Below, piece by piece: positions 17,408 through 26,233 of a stretch of DNA of 64,000 bases. The DNA is from Virgibacillus ihumii (GTDB lineage Bacteria; Bacillota; Bacilli; Bacillales; Amphibacillaceae): positions 3,286,001 through 3,350,000 of the forward strand of contig NZ_CACVAN010000001.1 in assembly GCF_902726655.1 (NCBI RefSeq). Reading direction: 5' to 3'. Each line of letters starts with the position of its first letter. Position 1 is the first letter of the stretch. Below the pieces are notes generated by a model that did not search any database, had not been told where the DNA came from, and was given only the letters and a program-made list of their open reading frames with translations. Both the position numbers and the translations under genes were made by a program.

Positions 17408-19249
17408 GTGGGAACATCACTCTTTGGGAGGGATGCCACAGTGTCAACTTTGAGATATTGGGATTACTACAATATGACGGAAACCTTTACGGATTTACAC
17501 AAGAGGGCTAGTAACAACGATTCATTTAACCATTTATATGAAATGATTACATCACGAGAGAATATTTTACTAGCTTATCGGATGGTCAAATCTAATAAAG
17601 GTTCGAAAACATCTGGCACAAATGGAAAAACCATCAAAGATATCAAAAGGCTTACGGAAAATGAATTAGTGAAAGTAATTCAAACAAAACTAAAAAACTA
17701 TCATCCTAAGAAGGTCAGAAGAAAATGGATTGAAAAGGAAAACGGCAAATTAAGACCACTTGGCATTCCATGTATTCTTGATCGTATCATTCAACAGTGT
17801 TTTAAACATGTTCTTGAGCCAATTGCTGAAGCCCACTTTTATAAACATAGCTATGGATTTAGACCGTTACGGTCTACTCATAACGCTATGGCAAGAATAC
17901 AATACTTAATCAATCACTCGCAGCTTCATTATGTTGTGGACGTTGATATCAAGAGCTTTTTCGATAATGTTAATCATACACTTCTCATCAAACAGTTATG
18001 GAATTTAGGTATCCATGATAGAAAAGTATTAGCTTGTATATCTAAAATGCTCAAAGCTGAAATTGATAAAGAAGGAGTGCCTTCTAAGGGTGTACCCCAG
18101 GGAGGTATTTTGTCGACGATATTATCGAATGTTGTATTAAATGATTTAGACCAGTGGGTTGCAGGTCAGTGGGAGTTTTTCCCCCTCTCGAAAAACTATA
18201 AATCAAAAGTGGGAGAAAGACAGGCGAAGAAACGTACAAACCTTAAAGAAGGTTACCTCGTCCGCTATGCGGACGATTTTAAAATTCTCTGTCGAGATGG
18301 AAAAACAGCCCAAAAGTGGTACCATGCAGTTAGATTATATATTAAAGAACGTTTAAAACTGGATATCTCACCAGAAAAGTCGCAGATTGCGAATTTGCGA
18401 AAAAGAGAATCCGAATTCTTAGGGTTTACCATTAAAGCAAATGTAAAGAAGGATAAAAGGGTTGCCCATACAGGCATCAAACGTAAGAAAAGGGAGAAAC
18501 TTAAAGAACAAGCCAAAAGGCACATCCGAAGGATGAAAGACTCCCCTACAGCCCAAAATGCTTTGCGCTTTAACAGTTTTGTTTTAGGTATTCACAATTA
18601 TTTTAACAGAGCCACACATGTCAATCCAGAATTCTCACGTCTTGCCTATGATCTAAAAGCCTTTCTGTACAACCGTCTTCGTACTGTTGGGGAATACGGA
18701 CATCCAATCAATCCTACTTCAACTTATAAGAAGTTTTATAGTAAAGGGTTTAAAACGTTCAAAATTGCCACTGTACACCTGTTTCCTATAGGAAACGTCA
18801 AAACAGTAAATGCCATGAACTTTAGTCCATCATTATCTCTTTTTACAGAAGAAGGCAGGAAGAAAATTTACGATAAATTAAAGCCAAATATTAAATTTGA
18901 AATCAGCGTGTTAATGAAGGCAAACCTTCCAGATAGAACAGTTGAATACATGGATAATCGCATTAGTCGTTTCAGTATGAAAATGGGGAAATGCGAAATC
19001 ACAGGTTGGGATTTAACTGCTTATGAAGTTCACTGTCATCATTATACACCCAAACATCTTGGGGGAACGGATAGGTTCAACAATCTTCGTATCCTTCATA
19101 AGGACATACATCGGCTTGTACATCGTAAAGATAACGAAATAATTGCATCCGAAATACAGAAATTCGGATTGAATAACTCAATAATAAAGAAACTAAATCA
19201 ATTCCGAATGGAATGCGGGCTGGAAAAGGTAGAATTATCTCACGTCTAA
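17408..19249 (+). CDS. ltrA: Group II intron reverse transcriptase/maturase with HNH endonuclease
   Basis: 613-residue multifunctional protein that helps its intron splice and copies it into new sites. The reverse transcriptase (about 70-350) shows YVVDVDIKSFFDNVNH, GVPQGGILSTILSNVVLND and the active-site YADD in LVRYADDFKILC. The maturase X domain follows (about 390-500). The C-terminal HNH endonuclease (about 535-610) has CEITGWD, VHCHHYTPKHLGGTDRFNNL and LHKDIHRLVH. The protein is full length. The GTG at 17408 lies behind GTAGGAAT; an ATG at 17474 is an alternative start. It is encoded in intron domain IV. Confidence 0.95.
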   Translation: MGTSLFGRDATVSTLRYWDYYNMTETFTDLHKRASNNDSFNHLYEMITSRENILLAYRMVKSNKGSKTSGTNGKTIKDIKRLTENELVKVIQTKLKNYHPKKVRRKWIEKENGKLRPLGIPCILDRIIQQCFKHVLEPIAEAHFYKHSYGFRPLRSTHNAMARIQYLINHSQLHYVVDVDIKSFFDNVNHTLLIKQLWNLGIHDRKVLACISKMLKAEIDKEGVPSKGVPQGGILSTILSNVVLNDLDQWVAGQWEFFPLSKNYKSKVGERQAKKRTNLKEGYLVRYADDFKILCRDGKTAQKWYHAVRLYIKERLKLDISPEKSQIANLRKRESEFLGFTIKANVKKDKRVAHTGIKRKKREKLKEQAKRHIRRMKDSPTAQNALRFNSFVLGIHNYFNRATHVNPEFSRLAYDLKAFLYNRLRTVGEYGHPINPTSTYKKFYSKGFKTFKIATVHLFPIGNVKTVNAMNFSPSLSLFTEEGRKKIYDKLKPNIKFEISVLMKANLPDRTVEYMDNRISRFSMKMGKCEITGWDLTAYEVHCHHYTPKHLGGTDRFNNLRILHKDIHRLVHRKDNEIIASEIQKFGLNNSIIKKLNQFRMECGLEKVELSHV

Positions 19250-19289
19250 AAGTAACGAAGAACTTATAATCAATTATACATCGGTAGAT

Positions 19290-19330
19290 GGAGCGCCGGA
19301 TGCTGGGAAACTGGCACGTCCTTGGTGTGG
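19290..19330 (+). ncRNA. Group II intron domain V (catalytic hairpin)
   Basis: GAGCGCCGGATGC and GGCACGTCC-TTGGTGTGG form the long stem closed by a GGGAAACT tip; the AGC near the 5' side is the catalytic triad position. Confidence 0.75.
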
Positions 19331-19378
19331 AGCAGGGGAAAAGCTGGAGATAACCTCAAAGGCTTACCTATTGCTAAC

Positions 19379-19403
19379 AGTTGGGGAATAAAGACCAGCG
19401 CCC
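19379..19403 (+). repeat. Dispersed repeat, copy 4, right half (3' exon of the intron)
   Basis: AGTTGGGGAATAAAGACCAG then CGCCC. With the 5' exon it reads CGGGCGC-AGTTGGGGAATAA-, the normal order of the repeat, closing with the complementary arm GCGCCC. Confidence 0.65.
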
Positions 19404-19580
19404 AAATGCCATTGTAGTGCACGTTTATGTAACACGATAAGGTAGAAGGGAACAAGTGCCTGTCAGTTAGAGCATCGTTATTTGGTTCGTGTATAATACG
19501 GTTCATGAGCATACTGCTTAATAAAGTTATGGGCAGTCTGCTAGAATATATTCGAGAATGATAAAGGGAGGAAGTGCTAT

Positions 19581-20093
19581 ATGAGTCGACACATTGCAGT
19601 CCTTGTAACAGACATGGTAGAAGAAATTGAATTAACTGATCCTGTGAAAGCTTACAAAGAAGCTGGGCATACGGTAGATATTATCAGTAATGAAGCAAAA
19701 AAAACCATCAATGGCAAAAATGGGGACGAAATACAAGCAGATAGAGGCATAGATGAAGTAAATGCAAACGATTATGATGCATTACTCGTACCTGGCGGGT
19801 TTTCTCCTGACTTACTACGTATTAATCCGAAGAATAGTGAGTTTGCGAAAACATTTTTCCAAGATAATAAACCCATATTTTCAATTTGCCATGGTCCACA
19901 GTTTCTCGTTAATACAGACCAACTAAAAGGTAGAGAGCTAACAAGCTTTGTTTCCGTAAGAAAAGACTTGGAAAATGCAGGAGCAACTGTAAAAGATGAA
20001 GAAGTAATCGTAGATGGAAACCTTGTAACAAGCAGAACACCTGATGATCTTCCTGCATTCAATCGCGAATCTCTAAAGCTTTTAGAAAAATAA
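19581..20093 (+). CDS. yfkM: DJ-1/PfpI-family protein (YfkM/general stress protein 18 type)
   Basis: 170-residue cytosolic protein of the class I glutamine amidotransferase-like fold. The nucleophile elbow is FSICHGPQFLV (Cys followed by His), and DYDALLVPGGFSPDLLR supplies the conserved acidic/Gly region. Family members remove glyoxal-type damage or act as chaperones; in B. subtilis the relative YfkM is a general stress protein. The ribosome binding site is AAGGGAGGAAG. It is a monocistronic gene followed by a terminator. Confidence 0.88.
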   Translation: MSRHIAVLVTDMVEEIELTDPVKAYKEAGHTVDIISNEAKKTINGKNGDEIQADRGIDEVNANDYDALLVPGGFSPDLLRINPKNSEFAKTFFQDNKPIFSICHGPQFLVNTDQLKGRELTSFVSVRKDLENAGATVKDEEVIVDGNLVTSRTPDDLPAFNRESLKLLEK

Positions 20094-20107
20094 TTCGTCG
20101 ATCGTAT

Positions 20108-20146
20108 AGGGGGGCTGTTAATCATGCAGCCTCTCTTTATTTTTTA
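20108..20146 (+). terminator. Rho-independent terminator after yfkM
   Basis: GGGGGCTG pairs with CAGCCTCTC across TTAATCATG, followed by TTTATTTTTTATTT. Confidence 0.8.
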
Positions 20147-20186
20147 TTTGATAATAGATAAAGCGCTCATGCCCATCTGCCATGAT

Positions 20187-20219
20187 CTTCCTCAAACGGG
20201 CGCCTATCTGGAATAAAGA
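20187..20219. repeat. Dispersed GGGCGC palindromic repeat, copy 5
   Basis: CTTCCTCAAACGGGCGCCTA followed by TCTGGAATAAAGA. It shares the 17-base left flank with copy 3. Confidence 0.6.
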
Positions 20220-20249
20220 AAATCTTTATTTTCTCCTGTATGTGAGCCA

Positions 20250-20284
20250 AATAAAGAGGTGAGGGGTTGTCACCTTTTTATTGT
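20250..20284. terminator. Stem-loop, terminator-like
   Basis: AATAAAGAGGTGA pairs with TCACCTTTTTATT across GGGGTTG. It is A/T-flanked on both sides, so it could act in either direction between yfkM and ohrR. Confidence 0.55.
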
Positions 20285-20362
20285 TCATTTTGGATTTTTT
20301 TCAGGAGCATCAGCCATCCCGGATACAAAAATATTCTAGTAAGCGAAAGACATTTAAACTGT

Positions 20363-20402
20363 AAAAAGGAAAGAGGGGCCTATTACCTTTTCTTTCCTTT
20401 TT
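20363..20402. terminator. Terminator after ohrR (minus strand), possibly bidirectional
   Basis: AAAAAGGAAAG pairs with CTTTCCTTTTT, with inner AGAGGGG/CCTTTTCT pairing. It lies 16 bases beyond the ohrR stop. Confidence 0.75.
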
Positions 20403-20417
20403 GCTGAGGCACATGAT

Positions 20418-20864
20418 CTACTCTGTATTCGCTTGCTGAATTTGCTGTAATAAATTTGTGAAGTCGAAAAGGGTCTTCGAAAATTCCTCTTTACTGAGAC
20501 CACTCTTTTTAATAAGCTTACCGGGAATCTCCGCTGCCGTTTCCTTTAATTGTTTTCCTTCTTCAGTTAAGGAAATTAATACACGCCTTTCATCATCAGG
20601 ATCTCGCTTTCGGTATGTTAACGCTCTTTCTGTAAGGCGCTTGAGCACTGGGGAAAGTGTTCCGGAATCGAGAAAAAGACTGTCTCCCAACTCCTTCATT
20701 GCACAGGATTCTTTTTCCCACAAAACAAGCATGACAAGATACTGTGTATAAGTTAAATTGAGTTCTTCCAAAAAAGGACGATACAATTTATTTATTTCTC
20801 TTGATAATGAATAGATAGAAAAACACAGTTGGTTGTTTAATTTTATTGCTTCATCTTTCTCCAT
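20418..20864 (-). CDS. ohrR: Organic-peroxide-sensing repressor OhrR (MarR family)
   Basis: 148-residue MarR-type winged helix. The N-terminal LNNQLCFSIYSLSREINKLYRPFL contains the reactive Cys at the OhrR position (about residue 14). TYTQYLVMLVLWE and the wing RKRDPDDERRVLISLT are typical. Oxidation of this Cys by organic peroxide releases DNA. The second of two in-frame ATGs (20864) is better spaced from AAAGGA than that at 20870. It is divergent from ohr with an operator-like element in between, which is the classical arrangement. Confidence 0.9.
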   Translation of the reverse strand: MEKDEAIKLNNQLCFSIYSLSREINKLYRPFLEELNLTYTQYLVMLVLWEKESCAMKELGDSLFLDSGTLSPVLKRLTERALTYRKRDPDDERRVLISLTEEGKQLKETAAEIPGKLIKKSGLSKEEFSKTLFDFTNLLQQIQQANTE

Positions 20865-20968
20865 TAACATTCATCCTTTCAGTCCTTCTCTATTTTAAAC
20901 TATATGGAAGTTCATAAAATGTCAAACTTGTTTTTTGACGAGAAGAACTTTCTATGTTTTAATAGGTC

Positions 20969-20998
20969 TTGCGCAATTAAATTGTGCGCAATTAAAAT
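20969..20998. promoter_or_regulatory. Putative OhrR operator
   Basis: TTGCGCA and TGCGCAA arms surround CAATTAAATTG. GCGCAATTAAA is also directly repeated at 20971 and 20987 (16-bp step). The site lies immediately in front of ohr. Confidence 0.65.
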
Positions 20999-21010
20999 GA
21001 GGTGATAAAC

Positions 21011-21439
21011 TTGAATGCTTTATATACTGCTTCATCCACTGTCCGAGGTGGACGTAATGGACGTGTGATTTCAGATGATAAGATAATTGATATGCCATTA
21101 GTAATGCCTAAATCACTTGGCGGTGCTGGGGGAGAAGGGACCAATCCGGAACAATTATTTTCTGCTGGGTATGCAGCCTGCTTTGACAGTGCGTTGAATC
21201 TGGCTTCCAGAAAGCAACGAACTAAAATTGGCGAAACAGAGGTGAAAGCGCAAGTATCAATAGGAAAAGATACCGATGGAGGTTTCGCTCTTACTGTTGC
21301 ATTGGATGTTAAAATTCCAGGGGTTGAACAAGAAGTAGCTGAACAACTTGTTGAATCCGCCCATCAAATCTGTCCATACTCCAAAGCAACCAGGGATAAT
21401 ATTGCAGTCGACTTGAAGGCTAAAGGGGTGGAAAGATAA
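21011..21439 (+). CDS. ohr: Organic hydroperoxide resistance protein Ohr
   Basis: 142-residue thiol peroxidase of the Ohr/OsmC family that reduces organic hydroperoxides. Visible are LYTASSTVRGGRNGRV, FSAGYAACFDSALN (first redox Cys) and HQICPYSKATRDN (second redox Cys). The TTG at 21011 follows GAGGTG at six bases and gives the usual N-terminus; a GTG nine bases upstream overlaps that site. Its stop codon shares one base with the next start, so it is co-transcribed with the MDR oxidoreductase. Confidence 0.95.
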   Translation: MNALYTASSTVRGGRNGRVISDDKIIDMPLVMPKSLGGAGGEGTNPEQLFSAGYAACFDSALNLASRKQRTKIGETEVKAQVSIGKDTDGGFALTVALDVKIPGVEQEVAEQLVESAHQICPYSKATRDNIAVDLKAKGVER

Positions 21440-22464
21440 TGACATTAAAAGAAAAATTGAAAAATAGTCAGATTTTATTGGCAAAGCGCCCAAAAGGGAT
21501 GCCAACAAAAGAGAATTTTACATTTAAAGACAGTCCTGTACCACAACCGGAAGAAGGAGAGGTTCTTGTTAAAACAATCTATTTATCTGTTGATCCGTAT
21601 ATGAGGGGCAGGATGGATGATGCAAAATCGTATGTGAAACCTTTCGAATTAAATGAGATGATCTGTGGCGGAATTATTGGAGAGGTCGTTTTGTCTGATT
21701 CAGATCAGTTAAGCGTCGGTGATAAAGTAGTCGGGACGCTCGGATGGCAGCGATATAACGTTATTCAGGAATCCAAGGTACGTAAAATTGATGAAACAAT
21801 CGCTCCTCTGACCGCATACCTGAGTGTCCTTGGCTTAACTGGCTTGACTGCTTATTTTGGTCTGCTTGATATTGGTCAGCCAAAAGAAGGGGAAACAGTT
21901 GTTGTATCCGGTGCAGCAGGAGCGGTTGGTATGATCGTTGGACAGATTGCCAAAATTAAAGGAGCTCGAGTTGTCGGAATTGCTGGTTCCGATGAAAAGA
22001 CAACCTATTTAAAGCAGGAACTTGGCTTTGACGAAACGATTAACTATAAAACCTCTCCAAATATGGAACAGGCGCTTGAGAAAGCCTGTCCAAATGGAAT
22101 AGATATATATTTTGACAATGTCGGCGGACCAATTTCTGACGCAGCGATAAATCTATTAAATGAATTTGCACGCATCCCTCTTTGCGGTGCGATTTCGTCT
22201 TATAACCGGACTGACGGTGATCTAGGTCCAAGAATTCAGACAAAACTCATTAAGAGCCGTGGATTGATCAAAGGCTTTATCATTGGTGACTATGCTGACC
22301 GTTTCAGTGAAGGTATCCGAGATCTTTCAAGCTGGTTAGCCGAGGGGAAACTGAAATATGAAGAAAATATTGTGGAAGGATTTGAGAACGTACCAGAAGC
22401 TTTTCTCGGGTTGTTTAAAGGTGAGAATCTTGGCAAGCAACTTATAAAAGTCGATGGGGAATAA
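21439..22464 (+). CDS. yfmJ: NADP-dependent oxidoreductase, YfmJ/CurA-type MDR
   Basis: 341-residue medium-chain reductase without zinc ligands. The N-terminal part has LSVDPYMRGRM; the NADP site is VVVSGAAGAVGMIVGQIAKIKGARVVGIAGSDEK. The FDNVGG and CGAISSYN stretches are typical of the leukotriene B4 12-hydroxydehydrogenase/CurA group, which reduces alkenals and enones. The start ATG overlaps the ohr stop (TAATG), tying it to peroxide or aldehyde defence. Full length. Confidence 0.9.
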   Translation: MTLKEKLKNSQILLAKRPKGMPTKENFTFKDSPVPQPEEGEVLVKTIYLSVDPYMRGRMDDAKSYVKPFELNEMICGGIIGEVVLSDSDQLSVGDKVVGTLGWQRYNVIQESKVRKIDETIAPLTAYLSVLGLTGLTAYFGLLDIGQPKEGETVVVSGAAGAVGMIVGQIAKIKGARVVGIAGSDEKTTYLKQELGFDETINYKTSPNMEQALEKACPNGIDIYFDNVGGPISDAAINLLNEFARIPLCGAISSYNRTDGDLGPRIQTKLIKSRGLIKGFIIGDYADRFSEGIRDLSSWLAEGKLKYEENIVEGFENVPEAFLGLFKGENLGKQLIKVDGE

Positions 22465-22506
22465 CGAATTAGGAATAAGGAAATGCATGATGAAGGAGGA
22501 CCCAAA

Positions 22507-23436
22507 TTGAAAGCAGTTATTATTGAAAATTACGGCGGGATTGATGAGTTAAAGTATACGGAAATAGACGAACCAAATTTGAAAGACAATGATGTTTTGA
22601 TTGAGATAGCAGCTACGTCCGTAAACCCTGTTGATTGGAAAATACGTGAGGGGTATCTGAAAGGAATGCTGGATTATAACTTTCCGCTTACTCTCGGTTT
22701 GGATGCCGCAGGAACAATAAAAGAGGTAGGAAAAAAAGTGACGAAATTCAGGGTCGGAGACAAGGTATTTACCCGGCCGGATATAACCCGTAATGGAACT
22801 TATGCGGAATATGTAGCTGTTGATGAAAACCTTGTTGCAAAAAAACCGGAAAATCTATCTTTTGAAGAAGCTGCATCAATTCCGCTTGTTGGATTAACAT
22901 CGTGGCAATGTCTTGATGACTTTGCTGACATCAAACAAGATGACAAAGTGTTAATTCACGCTGGGTCAGGGGGAGTTGGAAGTTTTGCCATTCAACTCGC
23001 AAAATCCTTGGGTGCCTGGGTGGCAACGACTTGCAGCACGAAAAATGTTGAATTTGTAAAATCGCTGGGGGCAGACAAAGTTATTGATTACCGCAACGAA
23101 GATTTCACACAGGTTCTTGCCGATATGGACATTGTGTTTGATACGCTTGGCGGTGACATCCAGACGCAAAGTTATGATGTGTTAAAAGAAGAAGGTGTTC
23201 TGGTTTCTATTGCTAGTCAGCCTGATCAGGAATTAGCCCAAACGAAAAAGGTGAAAGCGGGGTATGTTTTCCTTGAACCTGATGGTGAACAGCTTGCCAA
23301 GATTGGGGAAATGACTGAACAAGGAAAGATCCGCGCAAATGTAGGGACAGTTATGAAACTTGAGGAGATTCAAGAAGCCCACCGATTAAGTGAAACACAT
23401 CATGCCAAAGGAAAAATTGTCCTCCGTGTGGGGTAA
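22507..23436 (+). CDS. NADP-dependent quinone oxidoreductase-like MDR protein
   Basis: 309-residue zinc-free medium-chain reductase. TSVNPVDWKIREGYL and FPLTLGLDAAGTI are the catalytic-domain signatures; VLIHAGSGGVGSFAIQLAKSLGA is the NADP-binding fold and FDTLGGD follows. I choose the TTG at 22507, behind AAGGAGGA, since the upstream ATG at 22483 has no ribosome binding site. It lies 42 bases after the YfmJ-like gene and is probably in the same transcript with ohr. The substrate is unknown, likely a quinone or enone. Confidence 0.88.
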   Translation: MKAVIIENYGGIDELKYTEIDEPNLKDNDVLIEIAATSVNPVDWKIREGYLKGMLDYNFPLTLGLDAAGTIKEVGKKVTKFRVGDKVFTRPDITRNGTYAEYVAVDENLVAKKPENLSFEEAASIPLVGLTSWQCLDDFADIKQDDKVLIHAGSGGVGSFAIQLAKSLGAWVATTCSTKNVEFVKSLGADKVIDYRNEDFTQVLADMDIVFDTLGGDIQTQSYDVLKEEGVLVSIASQPDQELAQTKKVKAGYVFLEPDGEQLAKIGEMTEQGKIRANVGTVMKLEEIQEAHRLSETHHAKGKIVLRVG

Positions 23437-23483
23437 GGGAAGTGGACAGATTTTACAAACGACTTTTTTCAGAGTAAAGGAGT

Positions 23484-23753
23484 GACATCGCCAACGATTC
23501 ACCGTATGGCTTAGGCGGAGCCGTCCATTCTTATTCCTTAGAACATGGGGTAAACATCGCTAGAAGACTTCATACCGGTATGGTTCATGTCAATGATCAA
23601 TCCATTAATGACGAGTCCCACGTCCCGTTTGGCGGGGAAAAAGAATCAGGCCTTGGTCGATTTAATGGGGACTGGGTTCTTGACGAATTCACAACAGTAC
23701 AATGGGTATCTGTCCAACACGAAAGACGCGATTATGGTCCTTATTTTAATTAA
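23484..23753 (+). pseudogene. Aldehyde dehydrogenase, C-terminal remnant
   Basis: The last 89 codons of an NAD-dependent aldehyde dehydrogenase, open to a normal stop. ANDSPYGLGGAVHS, RLHTGMVHVND, HVPFGGEKESGLGR and FTTVQWVSVQ are typical of the C-terminal catalytic and oligomerisation region. The N-terminal 390 or so residues, with the NAD site and catalytic Cys, are absent; the sequence before base 23480 is unrelated. It is a deletion remnant between two redox genes. Confidence 0.85.
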
Positions 23754-23951
23754 GGGCTAGCTTGGTAAAATAGAACAAAAGTTCAATACTGCATCCATAC
23801 TTGATGAATTCGGTATTGATAGCATATAAAAGATTGCTTAATGGAATTGATTCGATTGTTTAATCCTTTTAGAGAAGACAAATTTAAATATTAGGGATGA
23901 AAAGTAATCATCAGTTAAAGCTGTGAAATTATTAGATGAGGAGCTGTTTGC

Positions 23952-24590
23952 ATGAAAGTATTAGTGATCGGTGCATATGGACAAATTGGACAACATATTT
24001 TATCTGTCCTGGACAAGAGCGAACATCAAGCGAAGGCGATGATTCGCAACGAAAATCAGGCGAATGAACTAGAACATTTAGGGGCGGAGATTGTTGTTGC
24101 TGATTTAGAACAGGATTTTTCTTATGCTTTTGAAGGTTGCGATGCGGTGATTTTTACCGCTGGTTCCGGTGGCCATACCGGTCCAGAAAAAACGGAATTG
24201 GTAGATCGCCAAGGTGCTATGAAGGCAGTGAATGAGGCAGAAAATAATCATGTAAAGCGTTTTATCATGGTCAGTTCGATGAATGCTGATACCCCTGATA
24301 ATGGTCCGGAGTCCATGAAATATTATTTCAAAGCAAAAGGCGATGCGGACAAAAAACTGCAATCCAGCCATTTGAATTATACCATTCTCCGTCCCGGAAG
24401 GTTATTAAACGAACCTGACAATGGGACCATTACCGCAGCGGAACATATCGAAGACCGTTCCAATGGCATTCCGCGTGCTGATGTAGCGCAGGTTGCTGTC
24501 ACTTCATTAAATACAGAAAATACATCTCATCGGGTGTTTGAAATTCTCTCAGGCGATGTTCCGATTGAAGGGGCGCTAAGGAATGTCTGA
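23952..24590 (+). CDS. yhfK: NAD(P)-binding SDR-like protein (YhfK type)
   Basis: 212-residue Rossmann-fold protein of the NmrA-like/atypical SDR group. The nucleotide site is KVLVIGAYGQIGQHIL (GxxGxxG). AVIFTAGSGG, RFIMVSSMNAD and the YYFKAKGDADKKL helix with Tyr and Lys follow, then YTILRPGRL. B. subtilis YhfK is of the same size and pattern; its substrate is unknown. GAGGAGCTG precedes the ATG. Confidence 0.85.
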   Translation: MKVLVIGAYGQIGQHILSVLDKSEHQAKAMIRNENQANELEHLGAEIVVADLEQDFSYAFEGCDAVIFTAGSGGHTGPEKTELVDRQGAMKAVNEAENNHVKRFIMVSSMNADTPDNGPESMKYYFKAKGDADKKLQSSHLNYTILRPGRLLNEPDNGTITAAEHIEDRSNGIPRADVAQVAVTSLNTENTSHRVFEILSGDVPIEGALRNV

Positions 24591-24714
24591 GGAATTTGCG
24601 AGTAATGAAAGTATTTATATGATATGCGATTGGTTGTTTTTATTATAGGAAGGTACATTTATTTTTGTAAAATAATCTTTTTTAAGGTGAAGTTATAAAG
24701 GGGAGGCAAAAACG

Positions 24715-25835
24715 TTGAATGAAAAATACCAGCCATTATTTGAATCCTTTTCTTTTCCGAATGGTACCCGATTGAAGAATCGTGTGGTCATGGCCCCCAT
24801 GACTAACTGGTCCTCAAATTCGGACGGAACGGTTTCTGATGATGAAGTGAAATATTATAAACGTCGTTCAAAAGGGGTCAGCATGGTCGTCACAGCCTGT
24901 GCCAATGTGACAGCAGGCGGCAAAGGCTTCTCCGGCGAAATTGGCGTGCACAATGATGATATGATCCCGGGATTAAGAAGGTTGGCGACAACGATTCAAG
25001 ATCAAGGCGCCAAAGCGGTCTTGCAAATTTATCATGGCGGACGGTTGTGTCCACCGGATTTAGTCCCAAATGGGGACATTGTCAGTGCTAGTGCAGTTCC
25101 GGCAGGAGAGAACGAACGGATTCCCCGTGTATTAGAGGATGGCGAAATTAAGGAAATCATTCATGCGTATGGGAAGGCGCCCGTCGAGCCATTCAAGCCG
25201 GATTCGATGGGGTTGAAATCCATGGAGCGAATGGATACCTGATCCATCAGTTCTTTTCTCCTCATTCAAATCATCGTGACGACCACTGGGGTGGAAGCCT
25301 GAAAAAACGAATGAACTTTCCACGGGCTGTCATCAATGAGATCCAGAAAACCGTGGGTGACCACGCAAAAGATCCATTCATCGTGGGGCACCGGCTTTCT
25401 CCTGAAGAACCCCAAACTCCGGGTATTACAATGGCGGACACGTTGAAATTCGTCGATGTGTTATCCGATCAGGAACTGGATTACATTCACGTTTCACAAA
25501 TGAATTTTTGGTCCCGTCCTAGACGAGGCGTGGAAGATACACGTTCACGTATAGAAATCATCCAAGATCGTGTAGGGAACAAAGTCCCTGTTGTCGGAGT
25601 AGGCTCCATCTACTCAGCCAAGGATGCCCGATCCGCAATCCAAAGCGATGTACCTTTGCTAGCTTTAGGACGCGAACTTATTATAGATCCCGACTGGGTA
25701 GGCAAAATCGAACAAGGAAAGGCTTCCGACATTGAGACCATTTTAGATACAAATGGTCAGGTTCGGCTGGTCGTACCGAATCCTCTTTGGAAAGCGATTA
25801 TCCACACCCCTGGATGGTTCCCTGGTGTCTATTAA
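24715..25835 (+). pseudogene. NADH:flavin oxidoreductase (Old Yellow Enzyme family), frameshifted
   Basis: A 372-residue-type OYE-family reductase split by one missing base at about 25179-25181. The first part (24715-25180) shows FESFSFPNGTRLKNRVVMAPMT and QIYHGGR. After the break the other frame continues RRAIQAGFDGVEIHGANGYL (active site), GVGSIYSAKDA and LALGREL (FMN phosphate site). All domains are present and restored by a single base, so this is either a very recent pseudogene or a sequencing error. The TTG start follows GGGGAGG. Confidence 0.85.
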
Positions 25836-25855
25836 CAGATTTAAATCCTTTCTTC

Positions 25856-25885
25856 AAAAAGCCACCTATAAAAAGGTGGCTTTTC
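25856..25885 (+). terminator. Rho-independent terminator
   Basis: AAAAAGCCACCT pairs with AGGTGGCTTTT across TAAAA; 20 bases after the OYE reading frame. Confidence 0.85.
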
Positions 25886-25970
25886 ATAAGATTGATTCCA
25901 ATAATAATGGTTACGGACTTCTTAAAAACCTTTCATAACGCCATTATACTCACAAACTGTATATTTTACT

Positions 25971-26233
25971 GGTATTCTTGTAGATCCCCTATCCAGTTCT
26001 TCAGCCTTTCAAGATATCCTTCGACATACCTTCTCTCGAAGAGTGGCTTCATGCCTTCGTTCTGCCGAATCAACTGGCTTCATACCTCAAGAATAGATGC
26101 ACTCAGGATTGTTAACGAGATGAATTCGGGAAACGTGGCTCCGTCATTTCCACCCTCCGTTGTAAAGTTGGAATTCATTTGAAAATTTCCAGCATTTCGC
26201 GCTTCAAAGTGTTTATAGCAGAACTTGTCGCGT
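25971..26233 (-). mobile_element. Remnant of a second group II intron (5' end only)
   Basis: Read on the minus strand, the sequence begins CGCGACAAGTTCTGCTATAA, identical to the start of the intron at 16734. It continues with the same features (GAATTCCAACTTTACA and ACGGAGG), with similarity fading near 25971. Only part of domain I is left; the catalytic domains and reverse transcriptase are gone. The base before it is again the GGGCG arm of the dispersed repeat (26234-26239 on the complement). An apparent plus-strand ORF over it is meaningless. Confidence 0.75.

Larger units (their letters stand above)
16734..19378 (+). mobile_element. Complete group II intron
   Basis: Retroelement and ribozyme of about 2645 bp. 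The 5' end GCGCGACAAG (GUGYG-like) begins the structured part, which runs to the reverse transcriptase gene. Domain V is at about 19290-19330 (GAGCGCCGGATGC, GGGAAACT loop, GGCACGTCC and GTGTGG). Domain VI follows to 19378, ending AAC. Boundaries are supported by base pairing: GCGCCC at 17111-17116 (EBS1) complements the exon GGGCGC at 16728-16733, and TTCCG at 17027-17031 may pair with CGGAA at 16721-16725 as EBS2-IBS2. Joining the flanks restores a normal copy of the dispersed repeat. The class cannot be fixed by eye. Confidence 0.88.

Noticed and set aside
19270..19512. 80-codon minus-strand ORF
   Set aside because: It lies antisense to intron domains V and VI and the repeat exon; no start signal.
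25787..26182. 131-codon plus-strand ORF
   Set aside because: It overlaps the end of the OYE frame, a terminator and the antisense of a group II intron remnant.
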